Shown here: in pieces, positions 24,709 through 32,165 of the stretch
Position numbering within the stretch: the first letter of the stretch is position 1
Layout of the letters: the number at the start of each line of letters is the position of its first letter
Source of the DNA: Gammaproteobacteria bacterium
GTDB lineage: Bacteria; Pseudomonadota; Gammaproteobacteria; Pseudomonadales; Azotimanducaceae
Assembly: GCA_007694905.1 (NCBI GenBank)
Contig: REEU01000164.1
Coordinates: 1-32,165, forward strand
Direction: 5' to 3'
DNA: 32,165 bases
The notes under the pieces: generated by a model
What the model was told of the DNA's origin: nothing
Databases searched by the model: none
The model's input: only the letters and a program-made list of their open reading frames with translations
Position numbers and translations under genes: made by a program

Positions 24709-26397
24709 ATGACGATGGAAACGGCCATCCTGGCGGAGCCCGATCGGCCCGCCGCGCTCGGATGGCGGGGACGCCACGGCTGGACGCTGCTTACCGTGGC
24801 CATCGCGGCGCTGATTGCGCTGCCGATCGTTGTGGTGCTGCTGCATGTCTTCGTGCCTGCGGGGGGGGTCTGGACGCACCTTTGGAGCACAGTGCTGCCG
24901 CGCTATCTGACCAACACCCTTGGCCTCGTGGTGGGCGTGGGCATCGGCGTCACGCTGATCGGGGTCGGGACAGCCTGGCTCGTCGTCATGTTCCGTTTTC
25001 CTGGCCGCGGTCTGTTCCAGTGGGCGCTGCTGCTGCCCCTCGCTGTCCCCACGTACGTCATTGCCTACGCCTATACGGACCTGCTGCAGTTCGCCGGTCC
25101 GGTGCAGACGTCGCTTCGGGAGTGGTTCGAGTGGGGGCGCAACGACTACTGGTTCCCGCAGATCCGTTCCCTCGGCGGCGCCATCGCGCTGATGTCGCTG
25201 GTGCTGTATCCCTACGTGTACCTGCTCTCCCGGGCCGCCTTCATCGAGCAGTCCGTATGCGCCTTGGAAGTCGGCAGAACCCTGGGGCGGGGGCCGATGC
25301 GCCTGTTCCTCGGCATCGCCGTGCCGTTGGCGCGCCCGGCCATTGCGGCGGGCGTCGCGCTGGCACTGATGGAGACGTTGAACGACTTCGGTGCGGTACA
25401 GTTCTTCGGCATCGATACCTTCACCACCGGCATCTATCGAACCTGGTTCGGTCTCGGAGAGCAGGCGGCAGCTGCCCAGCTCGCCGCCTGTCTGCTGATT
25501 TTCGTGTTCGTTCTGCTGGCGCTGGAGCGGGCTTCGCGGCGCCAGGCCCAGTACTTCCACACATCGAGCCGCTACCGAGAGTTGCCCCAGTACGTTCTTG
25601 GTGGCGGCCGTGCTGCGCTGGCCTTCACGGCCTGCGCCCTGCCGGTCCTGTTGGGCTTCCTGGTGCCGGCGGGACTGCTGTTCGTGATGCATCTGCGGGA
25701 GGGTGATCCACTGTTCGGCGCCCAGTTCCTCGCGTACGCCCGCAACAGCCTGACCCTGGCCACGGTGGCGGCGGCGCTGGCCGTCGCGCTCGCCGTCCTG
25801 CTCTCCTACGGCGTGCGACTGAAACGCAATGCCGTGACCAGCTCAGCCGCTCGCATTGCGTCGGTGGGCTACGCCATTCCAGGCTCGGTGATTGCAGTCG
25901 GCGTGCTCATCCCCCTTGGTTGGCTCGACTCGCGCCTGAACCTGTTCATGTACGAGCGCTTCGGCATCCTGCCCGGGCTGATCTTCACAGGCACCATGGT
26001 GGCGCTGGTGTATGCCTACGTGGTGCGTTTTCTGGCGGTGTCCTTCAATACAGTGGAGGCGAGTCTGGGCAAGATCACGCCGAGCATGGATGCGGTGTCC
26101 CGCACGCTTGGGGTGGGTGCCGGTACCACCCTGCGTCGGGTCCATCTGCCCATCATGCGCGGCAGTCTGCTGGCGGCGGGCATCCTGGTGTTTGTCGACG
26201 TCATGAAGGAGCTGCCGGCGACGATCATCCTGCGGCCCTTCGATTTCGACACCCTGGCCGTGCGGGCCCACGAACTCGCATCCGACGAGCGACTGGCCCA
26301 GGCATCGACCTCGGCGCTGACCATCGTTGCCGTGGGGATCATTCCGGTGATTCTGTTGAGTCTCGCCATGAGCCGGTCCCGACCCGGCAGTCATTGA
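24709..26397 (+). CDS. fbpB: Ferric iron ABC transporter permease (FbpB-like)
   Basis: Inner-membrane permease of a ferric-iron importer. The single 562-aa chain contains two permease halves, as in FbpB/SfuB/AfuB, with about twelve membrane segments. Each half carries an EAA-type loop for the ATPase: EVGRTLGRGPMRLFLGIAVP in the first and SRTLGVGAGTTLRRVHLPI in the second. The C-terminal MKELPATIILRPFDFDTLAVRA is characteristic of this iron subfamily. The start is uncertain: ATG 24709 gives a sensible N-terminus but has no clear ribosome binding site, while ATG 24658 has only a G-rich stretch upstream. The gene stands apart from fbpA and ends four bases from the convergent fbpC gene. Confidence 0.88.
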   Translation: MTMETAILAEPDRPAALGWRGRHGWTLLTVAIAALIALPIVVVLLHVFVPAGGVWTHLWSTVLPRYLTNTLGLVVGVGIGVTLIGVGTAWLVVMFRFPGRGLFQWALLLPLAVPTYVIAYAYTDLLQFAGPVQTSLREWFEWGRNDYWFPQIRSLGGAIALMSLVLYPYVYLLSRAAFIEQSVCALEVGRTLGRGPMRLFLGIAVPLARPAIAAGVALALMETLNDFGAVQFFGIDTFTTGIYRTWFGLGEQAAAAQLAACLLIFVFVLLALERASRRQAQYFHTSSRYRELPQYVLGGGRAALAFTACALPVLLGFLVPAGLLFVMHLREGDPLFGAQFLAYARNSLTLATVAAALAVALAVLLSYGVRLKRNAVTSSAARIASVGYAIPGSVIAVGVLIPLGWLDSRLNLFMYERFGILPGLIFTGTMVALVYAYVVRFLAVSFNTVEASLGKITPSMDAVSRTLGVGAGTTLRRVHLPIMRGSLLAAGILVFVDVMKELPATIILRPFDFDTLAVRAHELASDERLAQASTSALTIVAVGIIPVILLSLAMSRSRPGSH

Positions 26398-26401
26398 CGG
26401 G

Positions 26402-27535
26402 TCAGGGGATCGGGTAGATGAACACCTGGCTCGGGTCGAGCTCCAGCGCCACCGGTTGATCCGGCGATGGCAGGAACACGCCCGGCATGCGGGAGTGGCC
26501 GTGGAATTCCTCGCCGTGCTCGCCGTGGACGCACAGGTGCAGCAGGCTGGTGCGACCGAGCAGGCGCGAGACCACCACGTGGGAACGCTGATGCTGGCGA
26601 GCTTCACCGATGAGGCGGACGCGAACCGCTTCGGGCCTGATCAGCACCCTCACCGGGCAGCCTTCAGTTAACCCCGGCGCTGGAACCGTTCCAAACGCGC
26701 AGTGCACGTGCCCGTTGCGGACCTCGGCCTGCACCTCGTTGACCTCGCCGAAGAAACGGGCGACGAACGGCTCCGCAGGATGGCAGTAGAGTTCATAGGG
26801 CGTGCCAAGTTGCACGATGCGACCGTCGCGCATCAACGCGATGCGATCGGCCATGAACATGGCCTCTTCCGGGTCGTGGGTCACCATCAGCGTGCCCGCA
26901 CCGCTGTTCTTCAGCACGTGCAGCGTGTCGTCCCGGGTCTGTTCCCGGAGGCGGGCGTCGAGCGCAGAAAACGGCTCATCGAGCAGCATCAGATTCGGTG
27001 CCGGCGCCAGCGCGCGCGCGAGTGCCACCCGCTGTTGCTGACCTCCCGAGAGCAGGTGCGGAAAACTTTCGGCGTGGGCCGCGAGACCCAGCTTGTCCAG
27101 CATGGCCAGGGCTCGTCGCTTTCGCTCCTTGGGTGCGAGCTGCGACAGCCCGAACGTCACATTGTCGATCACCTTCAGGTGCGGGAACAGCGCTGAATCC
27201 TGGAACATCAGGCCAAGGTTGCGCTTCTCCGGAGGGACCTGGGGGTGACCTGCCCGCGCGATGCTGCGACCTTCCAGCTGCACTTCGCCGACCTGCAGAA
27301 TTTCCAGGCCTGCGGCCAGCCGCAGCAGCGTGCTCTTGCCGCACCCGGAAGGCCCCAGCAGGCACACCACTTCGCCAGGCAGTACGTCCAGACTGACGTC
27401 GTCCACGGCCCGCACGTTGCCGAAGTCATGGGTGATATGTTTGAGCGACAGAACCGGTTCAGCAAAACCGACGGCGGCGTTCGGGTCCTGCCCGCCCTGC
27501 GCCGGCGCGAATAGATGCTGGGGAAGGGTTGCCAT
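26402..27535 (-). CDS. fbpC: Ferric iron ABC transporter ATPase (FbpC-like)
   Basis: ATPase that powers the ferric-iron importer. The 377-aa protein has Walker A GPSGCGKST (61-69), Q-loop near 112, the LSGGQ signature (162-166), Walker B LMLLDEP (182-188) and switch H220. A C-terminal regulatory TOBE-like domain follows (from about 285, VLIRPEAVRV), typical of the FbpC/PotA group. I start at ATG 27535, which directly precedes the family's N-terminus; AAGGA lies somewhat far upstream. The frame remains open through a strong inverted repeat up to 27661, but that part has no support. It is divergent from fbpA and convergent with fbpB, so the importer is not a simple operon. Confidence 0.9.
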   Translation of the reverse strand: MATLPQHLFAPAQGGQDPNAAVGFAEPVLSLKHITHDFGNVRAVDDVSLDVLPGEVVCLLGPSGCGKSTLLRLAAGLEILQVGEVQLEGRSIARAGHPQVPPEKRNLGLMFQDSALFPHLKVIDNVTFGLSQLAPKERKRRALAMLDKLGLAAHAESFPHLLSGGQQQRVALARALAPAPNLMLLDEPFSALDARLREQTRDDTLHVLKNSGAGTLMVTHDPEEAMFMADRIALMRDGRIVQLGTPYELYCHPAEPFVARFFGEVNEVQAEVRNGHVHCAFGTVPAPGLTEGCPVRVLIRPEAVRVRLIGEARQHQRSHVVVSRLLGRTSLLHLCVHGEHGEEFHGHSRMPGVFLPSPDQPVALELDPSQVFIYPIP

Positions 27536-27596
27536 GGCTTCGTTGGTCCTTGGGTCTGCTGCAAAAAATAGGCAAACGAGATTCATTAGGGAGACG

Positions 27597-27640
27597 CTGG
27601 ACTGGGTGCGCCCCGCAGAGCCGTGGCGCACCCAGTCCAG
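27597..27640 (-). repeat. Perfect 16-bp inverted repeat in the fbpC leader
   Basis: Two perfect 16-base arms (27597-27612 and 27625-27640, beginning CTGGACTGGG) with a 12-base loop. Beyond a small internal loop, GGAG (27590-27593) can also pair with CTCC (27644-27647). It lies 62-105 bases upstream of the fbpC start, between fbpC and the shared Fur-box region. A run of six T on the fbpC strand is 28 bases past the stem, too far for an ordinary terminator. Confidence 0.8.
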
Positions 27641-27661
27641 AGCCTCCAGGTTAAACGACAC

Positions 27662-27690
27662 TTGCGCAGTGTACCGTTTCTGAAGATAAT
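27662..27690 (+). promoter_or_regulatory. fbpA promoter, TTGCGC-17-GATAAT
   Basis: A -35-like TTGCGC (27662-27667) and a -10 GATAAT (27685-27690, 5/6 match) are separated by 17 bases. Transcription would start near 27697, about 28 bases before the fbpA ATG. The -10 is embedded in the Fur box. Confidence 0.55.
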
Positions 27691-27700
27691 AATCATTCTC
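27682..27700. promoter_or_regulatory. Fur box between fbpC and fbpA
   Basis: This 19-mer matches the Fur consensus GATAATGATAATCATTATC at 15 of 19 positions, with ATAATCATT intact. It overlaps the -10 of the fbpA promoter and lies upstream of fbpC on the other strand, so one site could control both directions. Confidence 0.78.
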
Positions 27701-27724
27701 ACTTGAATTCAGGTGATCCCTCCG

Positions 27725-28738
27725 ATGCGCTTACTGGTCCTGCCGCTCGCTGTGCTGGTTCTGATGGCCTGCAGCGAGCCCGCCTCAGAGCAGGTCTTCG
27801 TCTACTCCGCTCGCCACTACGATTCCGACACCCTGCTGTTCGACAATTTCACGCAGCGTACCGGCATCGAGGTGAGGGTCCTGCAGGGGGGGTCGGACGA
27901 ACTCATCGAGCGCATGAGCCGGGAAGGTATTGCCAGCCCCGCAGACGTGCTCATCACCGTGGACGCGGGGCGTCTGTGGCGTGCGGATCAGGCCGGGTTG
28001 CTGCAGCCCGTGAGTACGGAGCTGCTCGAGGAGCGGGTGCCGGCTCATCTGCGTCATCCGCAAGGGCACTGGTTCGGATTCAGCCAGCGTCTGCGCGTGA
28101 TCTTCTACGACCGCGAGAGCGTTGACCCTGATCGCGTGCAGCGCTACGAGGATCTGGCCGATCCCGAGCTCGGCATGGGCATCTGCGTGCGGTCTTCCAC
28201 CAACGTCTACAACCAGTCACTGCTGGCGTCCATGGTCAGCCATCGCGGCAGCGAAGCGGCGGCGGCGTGGGCAAGCGGGCTGGGGGCGAACCTGAGCCGG
28301 CCACCTCAGGGTGGCGATACCGATCAGATCCTGGGGGTTGCCAGCGGCGAGTGTGAACTGGCGGTGGCGAACCACTACTACTACGTTCGCCTGTTGACGT
28401 CGGGGGATCCCGATCGCCGGGCGGCGGCGGATCGGGTGGGCATCGTGTTTCCCAACCAGGCGGATCGGGGCGTGCACATCAATGTCGGCGGCGCCGGCGT
28501 CGCGCGGCATGCACCGAATCGCGCGAACGCGGTGCGCTTGCTCGAGTACCTTGCATCCGACGAGGCCCAGGCGCTGTTCGCCTGGGGCAACCACGAGTAC
28601 CCGGTGGTCCCCGGTGTCGAACTCGACCCTGTGCTTCAGGCCTGGGGCAGTCTGCGGCTCGATGATCTCAACGTGGCCGAACTCGGCGTTCACAATCCGG
28701 AAGCCGTGCGCATTGCCGATCGTGTCGGCTGGCGCTGA
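27725..28738 (+). CDS. fbpA: Ferric iron-binding lipoprotein (FbpA-like)
   Basis: Periplasmic substrate-binding component of the ferric-iron importer, 337 aa. A lipoprotein signal ends in LMA-C16, so the protein is probably lipid-anchored, unlike the soluble classical FbpA. The consecutive tyrosines Y218-Y219-Y220 in ANHYYYVRLL match the iron-coordinating Tyr pair of the FbpA/FutA family, and VYSARHY (26-32) is the conserved N-terminal motif. ATG 27725 has AGGTGA eight bases upstream; GTG 27713 lacks a site. The gene has its own Fur-controlled promoter. It ends 18 bases from the convergent FAD monooxygenase gene. Confidence 0.9.
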   Translation: MRLLVLPLAVLVLMACSEPASEQVFVYSARHYDSDTLLFDNFTQRTGIEVRVLQGGSDELIERMSREGIASPADVLITVDAGRLWRADQAGLLQPVSTELLEERVPAHLRHPQGHWFGFSQRLRVIFYDRESVDPDRVQRYEDLADPELGMGICVRSSTNVYNQSLLASMVSHRGSEAAAAWASGLGANLSRPPQGGDTDQILGVASGECELAVANHYYYVRLLTSGDPDRRAAADRVGIVFPNQADRGVHINVGGAGVARHAPNRANAVRLLEYLASDEAQALFAWGNHEYPVVPGVELDPVLQAWGSLRLDDLNVAELGVHNPEAVRIADRVGWR

Positions 28739-28756
28739 TCGCTTGTAACGACGCGT

Positions 28757-29944
28757 TCACTTGAAGCGGCGCACCGCGTCGTAGCCGTGCAGCCAGTCAT
28801 ACTCGGCCATGGCGATTTCCGGCAGCAGCCGGCAGCCGATACCGAGTTTCAAATCCCTGGCCAGACGTGCTCCGGTCGCGTGCAGATGGAACATGTTGCC
28901 TTGGGCCTTTGACGCTTCCGCTACCTTGCCCGTGCGCAGCTGCCGCAGTTGCTGGTACTGATCGAGTGCCGTGGCAATCCCCTCGTCTTCGCGATGTTCG
29001 AGCACCCGCGACAGCACCCAGCCGTCCTCGATCGCCATGGCAGCGCCCTGAGCCAGGAAGGGCAGCATGGGGTGGGCCGCATCACCGAGCAGCGTCACCC
29101 GTGCGCTGCTCCAGCGGGCAAGCGGCGCACGGTCGAACAGCGCCCACTTGTGGCAGTCCACCGCGGCTTCGAGCAGGGTCCGGACCTTGTGATGCCAGCC
29201 GCTGAAGGCGGCTGGCAGCTCGCCGGGTTCCGCCAGCGTCCGCCATGACTCCTCGCTCCAGGCATCGGATTCCACCACCGCGACCACGTTCACCTGCTCG
29301 CCGCCGTCCACGTAGTAGTGAACGAGATGGCGGCCCGGTCCCATCCATACGGTGGCGGTGGGCTCGACCAGCTTGGGCGGAAGCGCCGAGGCGGGAACCA
29401 CTGCCCGGTAGGCGACCATCCCGGTAAAGCGCGGTTCATCCTCGGCGAAGGCGCGCCGCACCCGGGAATGGATGCCGTCAGCGCCGATCAGCGAGGCGGC
29501 GGTCACGTTGCCGTCACTGCACTGAATGTCGACGTGTTCGTCGGACTCTGTGAACGTCTCCACCGCGCTGCCGGTCACGATCGGGATGTCGCGATTGGTG
29601 ACGGCTTCGTGCAGCAGCGCGTGCAGCGCTTCCCGGCGCAGGTGCAGATAGGGCACGCCGTAGCGGTCCGTGGAGAAGGCGCCCAGAGGTCGGTAGGCGA
29701 TCAGCCTCGCACTCGAACAGCTGCGCAGGCGCACGGCCTTCGGCTCGAAGCCGATGGCCTCGAGCGCATCGCGCAGGCCGAGCGCGAACAGCACCTTGAC
29801 CGCGTTTGGGGACAGTTGGATGCCCGCACCTGCCTCCGCGAGCAGGTCACTGCGCTCGTGCAGCTCGGGATCGAAGCCTGAGTTCTTCAGTGCCAGCGCG
29901 GCAGTCAGGCCACCGATCCCGGCACCGGCGATCACCACCTTCAC
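28757..29944 (-). CDS. FAD-dependent aromatic monooxygenase
   Basis: Group A flavin monooxygenase of 395 aa, most like salicylate 1-hydroxylase and 3-hydroxybenzoate 6-hydroxylase; it would hydroxylate an aromatic acid with NAD(P)H and oxygen. The FAD fingerprint GAGIGG is at 7-12 with E30 closing the fold, the DG motif is GADGIHSRVR (154-163), and the GD motif is LLGDAAHPMLPFLAQG (285-300). The start is GTG 29944, with GAGG about nine bases upstream; the alternatives inside the FAD motif are not possible. It begins 12 bases after the cysS stop codon and is likely co-transcribed. No ring-cleavage enzyme is nearby, so the substrate cannot be named. It ends next to fbpA without a visible terminator. 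Confidence 0.87.
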   Translation of the reverse strand: MKVVIAGAGIGGLTAALALKNSGFDPELHERSDLLAEAGAGIQLSPNAVKVLFALGLRDALEAIGFEPKAVRLRSCSSARLIAYRPLGAFSTDRYGVPYLHLRREALHALLHEAVTNRDIPIVTGSAVETFTESDEHVDIQCSDGNVTAASLIGADGIHSRVRRAFAEDEPRFTGMVAYRAVVPASALPPKLVEPTATVWMGPGRHLVHYYVDGGEQVNVVAVVESDAWSEESWRTLAEPGELPAAFSGWHHKVRTLLEAAVDCHKWALFDRAPLARWSSARVTLLGDAAHPMLPFLAQGAAMAIEDGWVLSRVLEHREDEGIATALDQYQQLRQLRTGKVAEASKAQGNMFHLHATGARLARDLKLGIGCRLLPEIAMAEYDWLHGYDAVRRFK

Positions 29945-29956
29945 AGTCGCACCTCG

Positions 29957-31342
29957 TCAGCGATAGCTCCAGCTTGGTCCATCTACACCGTCCTTCACCT
30001 CGATGCCACCGGCGAACAGTTCCTCGCGGATGGCGTCCGCACGGGCGAAATCCCGCGCCTTGCGTGCCGCTTCCCGTTCCTTGACCAGGGTGTCGATGCT
30101 GTCCGGCGCCAGCGCAGACGCTGAGGCGCGGCGTGCGTCGTCCTCGGCGAGGAAGGTTGCGGCCGGTCGTTCCAGCAGTCCGAGCAGGCGGGCACCGGCA
30201 CGTAGGGCACCGGCCCTGCGTCTGGCATCGTCCCCGTGCGCCTGCTTCAGCTCGTCAGCAAGGCGGTGCAGTACCGCGAATGCTTCAGGCGTATTGAGAT
30301 CGTCGTCGAGCGCAGCCTGCAGCGATTCGGGAACCGGCACATCGTCAGCACTTGGATCACCTGCCGCCTCGAGCAGCTGGTAGAAGCGCAGCAGGCTCTT
30401 GCGGGCCTGCTCGATCAGATCCTCAGACCAGACCAACGTTGAGCGATAGTGGGCAGCGAGCAGGGCGTAGCGCAGGACTTCACCGTCGTGGCGCGCGGCG
30501 AGTTCCTGCACCGTGACGATGTTGCCCAGCGACTTCGACATTTTCTCACCGGCCATGGTGAGCATGCCGTTGTGTAACCAAAAGCGCGCAAGTTCGGCGC
30601 CACCGTGGGCGCAGCTGCTCTGTGCCAGCTCGTTTTCATGGTGCGGGAACGTCAGGTCGCGACCACCGCCGTGGATGTCGATGACGCGGCCAAGCAGCTT
30701 GTCGATCATGGCGGAGCATTCGATGTGCCAGCCCGGCCGTCCGCGCCCCCAGGGACTGTCCCAGCCCGGCTGCTCCGGGGTGGACGGCTTCCAGAGGACG
30801 AAGTCCGCCGGATGCCGCTTGTAGGGCGCGACCTCCACCCGGGCCCCAGCGATCATGTCCTCGATGGAGCGCTTGGACAGCCGTCCGTATGCGGGGTCAG
30901 ATTCCACTGCGAACAGCACGTGTCCTTCGGCCGCATAGGCGTGCCCCTTGGCGACCAGTCGCTCGATCATGGCGATCATCTCGGGGAGATGTCCGGTGGC
31001 TCGCGGCTTCAGGTCCGGCGGCAGCGTTCCGAGGGCGGCAACATCCTCGTCGTAGGCCTGGGCGTAGCGCTCCGTGAGTTCATCGATGGCCACGCCCTCC
31101 CGGGCGGCCGCAGCCATGATCTTGTCGTCGATGTCGGTGAAGTTGCGCGCATAGGTGACGCTCGCATAGCGTGCCCTGAGCACCCGGTAGAGCAGGTCGA
31201 AGACCACGGCGGCACGGCCATTGCCGATGTGGATGCGGTTATAGACCGTGGGTCCGCACACATAGAGGGTCACGTGGCCGGGCACGAGGGGTTCGAAAAG
31301 GCGTTTGCCGCCGCTGAGCGTGTCGTAGAGGTGCAGCGTCAT
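29957..31342 (-). CDS. cysS: Cysteinyl-tRNA synthetase
   Basis: Charges tRNA-Cys with cysteine; an essential class I synthetase. The 461-aa protein is the usual length. The HIGH-type motif is HIGN at 38-41 and KMSKS is at 267-271. The zinc site for cysteine recognition is C29, C209, H234 and E238, nearly the same numbering as in E. coli. ATG 31342 begins [11 protein letters not shown], normal for the family. A promoter candidate lies at 31473-31501, and the FAD monooxygenase follows 12 bases downstream. No ppiB or other frequent neighbour is present. All catalytic features look intact. Confidence 0.96.
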   Translation of the reverse strand: MTLHLYDTLSGGKRLFEPLVPGHVTLYVCGPTVYNRIHIGNGRAAVVFDLLYRVLRARYASVTYARNFTDIDDKIMAAAAREGVAIDELTERYAQAYDEDVAALGTLPPDLKPRATGHLPEMIAMIERLVAKGHAYAAEGHVLFAVESDPAYGRLSKRSIEDMIAGARVEVAPYKRHPADFVLWKPSTPEQPGWDSPWGRGRPGWHIECSAMIDKLLGRVIDIHGGGRDLTFPHHENELAQSSCAHGGAELARFWLHNGMLTMAGEKMSKSLGNIVTVQELAARHDGEVLRYALLAAHYRSTLVWSEDLIEQARKSLLRFYQLLEAAGDPSADDVPVPESLQAALDDDLNTPEAFAVLHRLADELKQAHGDDARRRAGALRAGARLLGLLERPAATFLAEDDARRASASALAPDSIDTLVKEREAARKARDFARADAIREELFAGGIEVKDGVDGPSWSYR

Positions 31343-31472
31343 GGCTGATTTCCGTCTGCTGGCGAATGTCGGACCCGCGCCGGCTGCGCGGTTTCAGGCA
31401 CAGAAGTTCAGCGCCGGCGACATCGCGACGTGAGCGGTAGACGGATGGCGGAGTCAGCGGTCATGGCCGCAC

Positions 31473-31501
31473 AGTATAGCGTTGCCTGGTCTTCGCGTCA
31501 C
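31473..31501 (-). promoter_or_regulatory. Candidate cysS promoter, GTGACG-17-TATACT
   Basis: On the minus strand, TATACT (31478-31473) lies 17 bases after GTGACG (31501-31496). Transcription would begin near 31466, giving a leader of about 124 bases before cysS. It sits just past the hisI stop codon, which suggests that cysS does not depend on hisI transcription. Confidence 0.5.
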
Positions 31502-31505
31502 AGGC

Positions 31506-31940
31506 TCAGGCTTTCGGGCCGTAGAGTGATGACGGATCGATGACCACGGGCAGGAAGACCTCAGCCTCACTGCCGTCGGCGCGGGTGTAGAAGCAGTTGT
31601 GGCGTCCGGTATGGCAGGCGGGCCCCGTTTGCTCCACCTGCAGCAGCAGGGTGTCACCGTCGCAGTCTACTCTGAGTTCCACCAGCCGCTGGATCTGCCC
31701 CGACGTCTCGCCCTTGCGCCACAGCGCCTGGCGCGACCGTGAGTAGTAGCACACTCGGCCAGTGGCAAGCGTCTCCCGGATCGCGTCACGGTTCATCCAG
31801 GCCAGCATCAGCACCGCACCCGTGTCGTGCTGTTGGGCGATGACCGGAAGCAGTCCCTGGGCGTCGAAGCGCAGGTCATCGAGCAGATCGTCCAGCGGCA
31901 CCCGCGTGCCCACTGCAGCGCCTTCGAGATCCTCGATCAT
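31506..31940 (-). CDS. hisI: Phosphoribosyl-AMP cyclohydrolase (HisI)
   Basis: Opens the purine ring of phosphoribosyl-AMP, the third step of histidine biosynthesis. The 144-aa protein is the stand-alone HisI, without a fused HisE domain. Zinc ligands C93, C109 and C116 are in place (VDCDGD and [13 protein letters not shown]), and the D92/D94/D96 cluster is the Mg site. [10 protein letters not shown] and [17 protein letters not shown] are family signatures. ATG 31940 is preceded closely by CGGAG. The N-terminus is about ten residues longer than many homologues, so an internal start cannot be excluded, but none has a better site. No other his gene is in the window. Confidence 0.95.
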   Translation of the reverse strand: MIEDLEGAAVGTRVPLDDLLDDLRFDAQGLLPVIAQQHDTGAVLMLAWMNRDAIRETLATGRVCYYSRSRQALWRKGETSGQIQRLVELRVDCDGDTLLLQVEQTGPACHTGRHNCFYTRADGSEAEVFLPVVIDPSSLYGPKA

Positions 31941-32096
31941 GGCTCCGGGTCCTCGCTGTCGGTGGGCGCATGGTACCGGGCGGGCGGGACAGCGACCAGA
32001 CGAGGGTCAGGGATCCGCTCTGCTTCCAACGTTTCTGCATCCCCCGGCCGGCGCGGAGTCTGATGGCCGAGATCGGTGATCAGACGGCAAGCTACG
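31941..32096. other. Non-coding region upstream of hisI
   Basis: Between the hisI start and repeat copy B I see no gene, tRNA or clear promoter. Short open frames here read back into hisI antisense and lack ribosome binding sites. Confidence 0.5.
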
Positions 32097-32144
32097 GGCC
32101 TTGTGGGAGCGCCCAGGCCGCCGCAGGCGGACGGGCCGAGCTTT
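32097..32144. repeat. REP-like palindromic repeat, copy B
   Basis: Second copy of the 48-bp element at 3-50, in the same orientation and identical except for C at 32110. It shares the CCGCC-GCA-GGCGG hairpin and the GTGGGAG head. It lies about 155 bases upstream of hisI. Sequence similarity ends sharply on both sides, which defines the unit. Confidence 0.75.
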
Positions 32145-32165
32145 CGGCGTGGCGCTCTGGATATG

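Noticed and set aside
24627-25706. Plus-strand open frame of 359 codons overlapping fbpB
   Set aside because: It is an out-of-frame shadow of the permease; only the other frame gives membrane segments and EAA loops.
27536-27661. Upstream extension of fbpC through the inverted repeat
   Set aside because: The frame is open by chance; the 16-bp stem lies in it and the family N-terminus begins at ATG 27535.

Overview
The window is GC-rich, densely coded chromosomal DNA from a gammaproteobacterium-like organism. The evidence for that is the full-length Marinobacter-type fatty acyl-CoA reductase, the glcDEF set, TesB of standard length, YqjG-type glutathionyl-hydroquinone reductase, Fur-type operators and REP-like repeats headed by GTGGGAG as in Pseudomonas-type REPs. 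The genus cannot be told from sequence reading alone. I support 24 protein-coding genes and see no tRNA, rRNA, CRISPR array, prophage or insertion sequence.

Layout. 55-7089: a two-domain fatty alcohol-forming acyl-CoA reductase (minus) diverges from a compact glycolate oxidase operon glcD-glcE-glcF (plus), which converges on a SAM-dependent methyltransferase (minus). 7150-11119: a CoA-type Nudix hydrolase, a Prx5-type peroxiredoxin and a membrane-bound hybrid histidine kinase with three PAS domains (all plus). 11121-14098: acyl-CoA thioesterase II (tesB), an iron-sulfur bacterial (6-4) photolyase/cryptochrome and a small exported protein (all minus). 14473-21924: an RND efflux pair (adaptor and pump), a glutathionyl-hydroquinone reductase, an HNH nuclease and an MFS transporter (all plus). 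21910-24485: two unrelated alpha/beta hydrolases in tandem (minus). 24709-28738: a ferric-iron ABC importer whose three genes are split over three transcription units, with two strong Fur-box matches. 28757-31940: an FAD monooxygenase co-directional with cysS, then hisI (minus).

Functional themes are carbon and lipid handling (glycolate oxidation, acyl-CoA reduction to alcohols, thioester hydrolysis, CoA pyrophosphatase), stress and repair (peroxiredoxin, photolyase, quinone reductase, efflux), and iron uptake. The strongest regulatory reading is for iron: a Fur box overlaps the -10 region of fbpA and may also serve fbpC, and another lies ahead of fbpB.

Most genes look ordinary for such a genome. 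The parts least explained by the genes are non-coding: a 48-bp repeat present once at each end of the window (47/48 identical), a perfect 16-bp inverted repeat in the presumed fbpC leader, dense dyad symmetry ahead of the small exported protein and the efflux operon, and alternative pairings between the photolyase and tesB. I found no convincing new multi-gene system.
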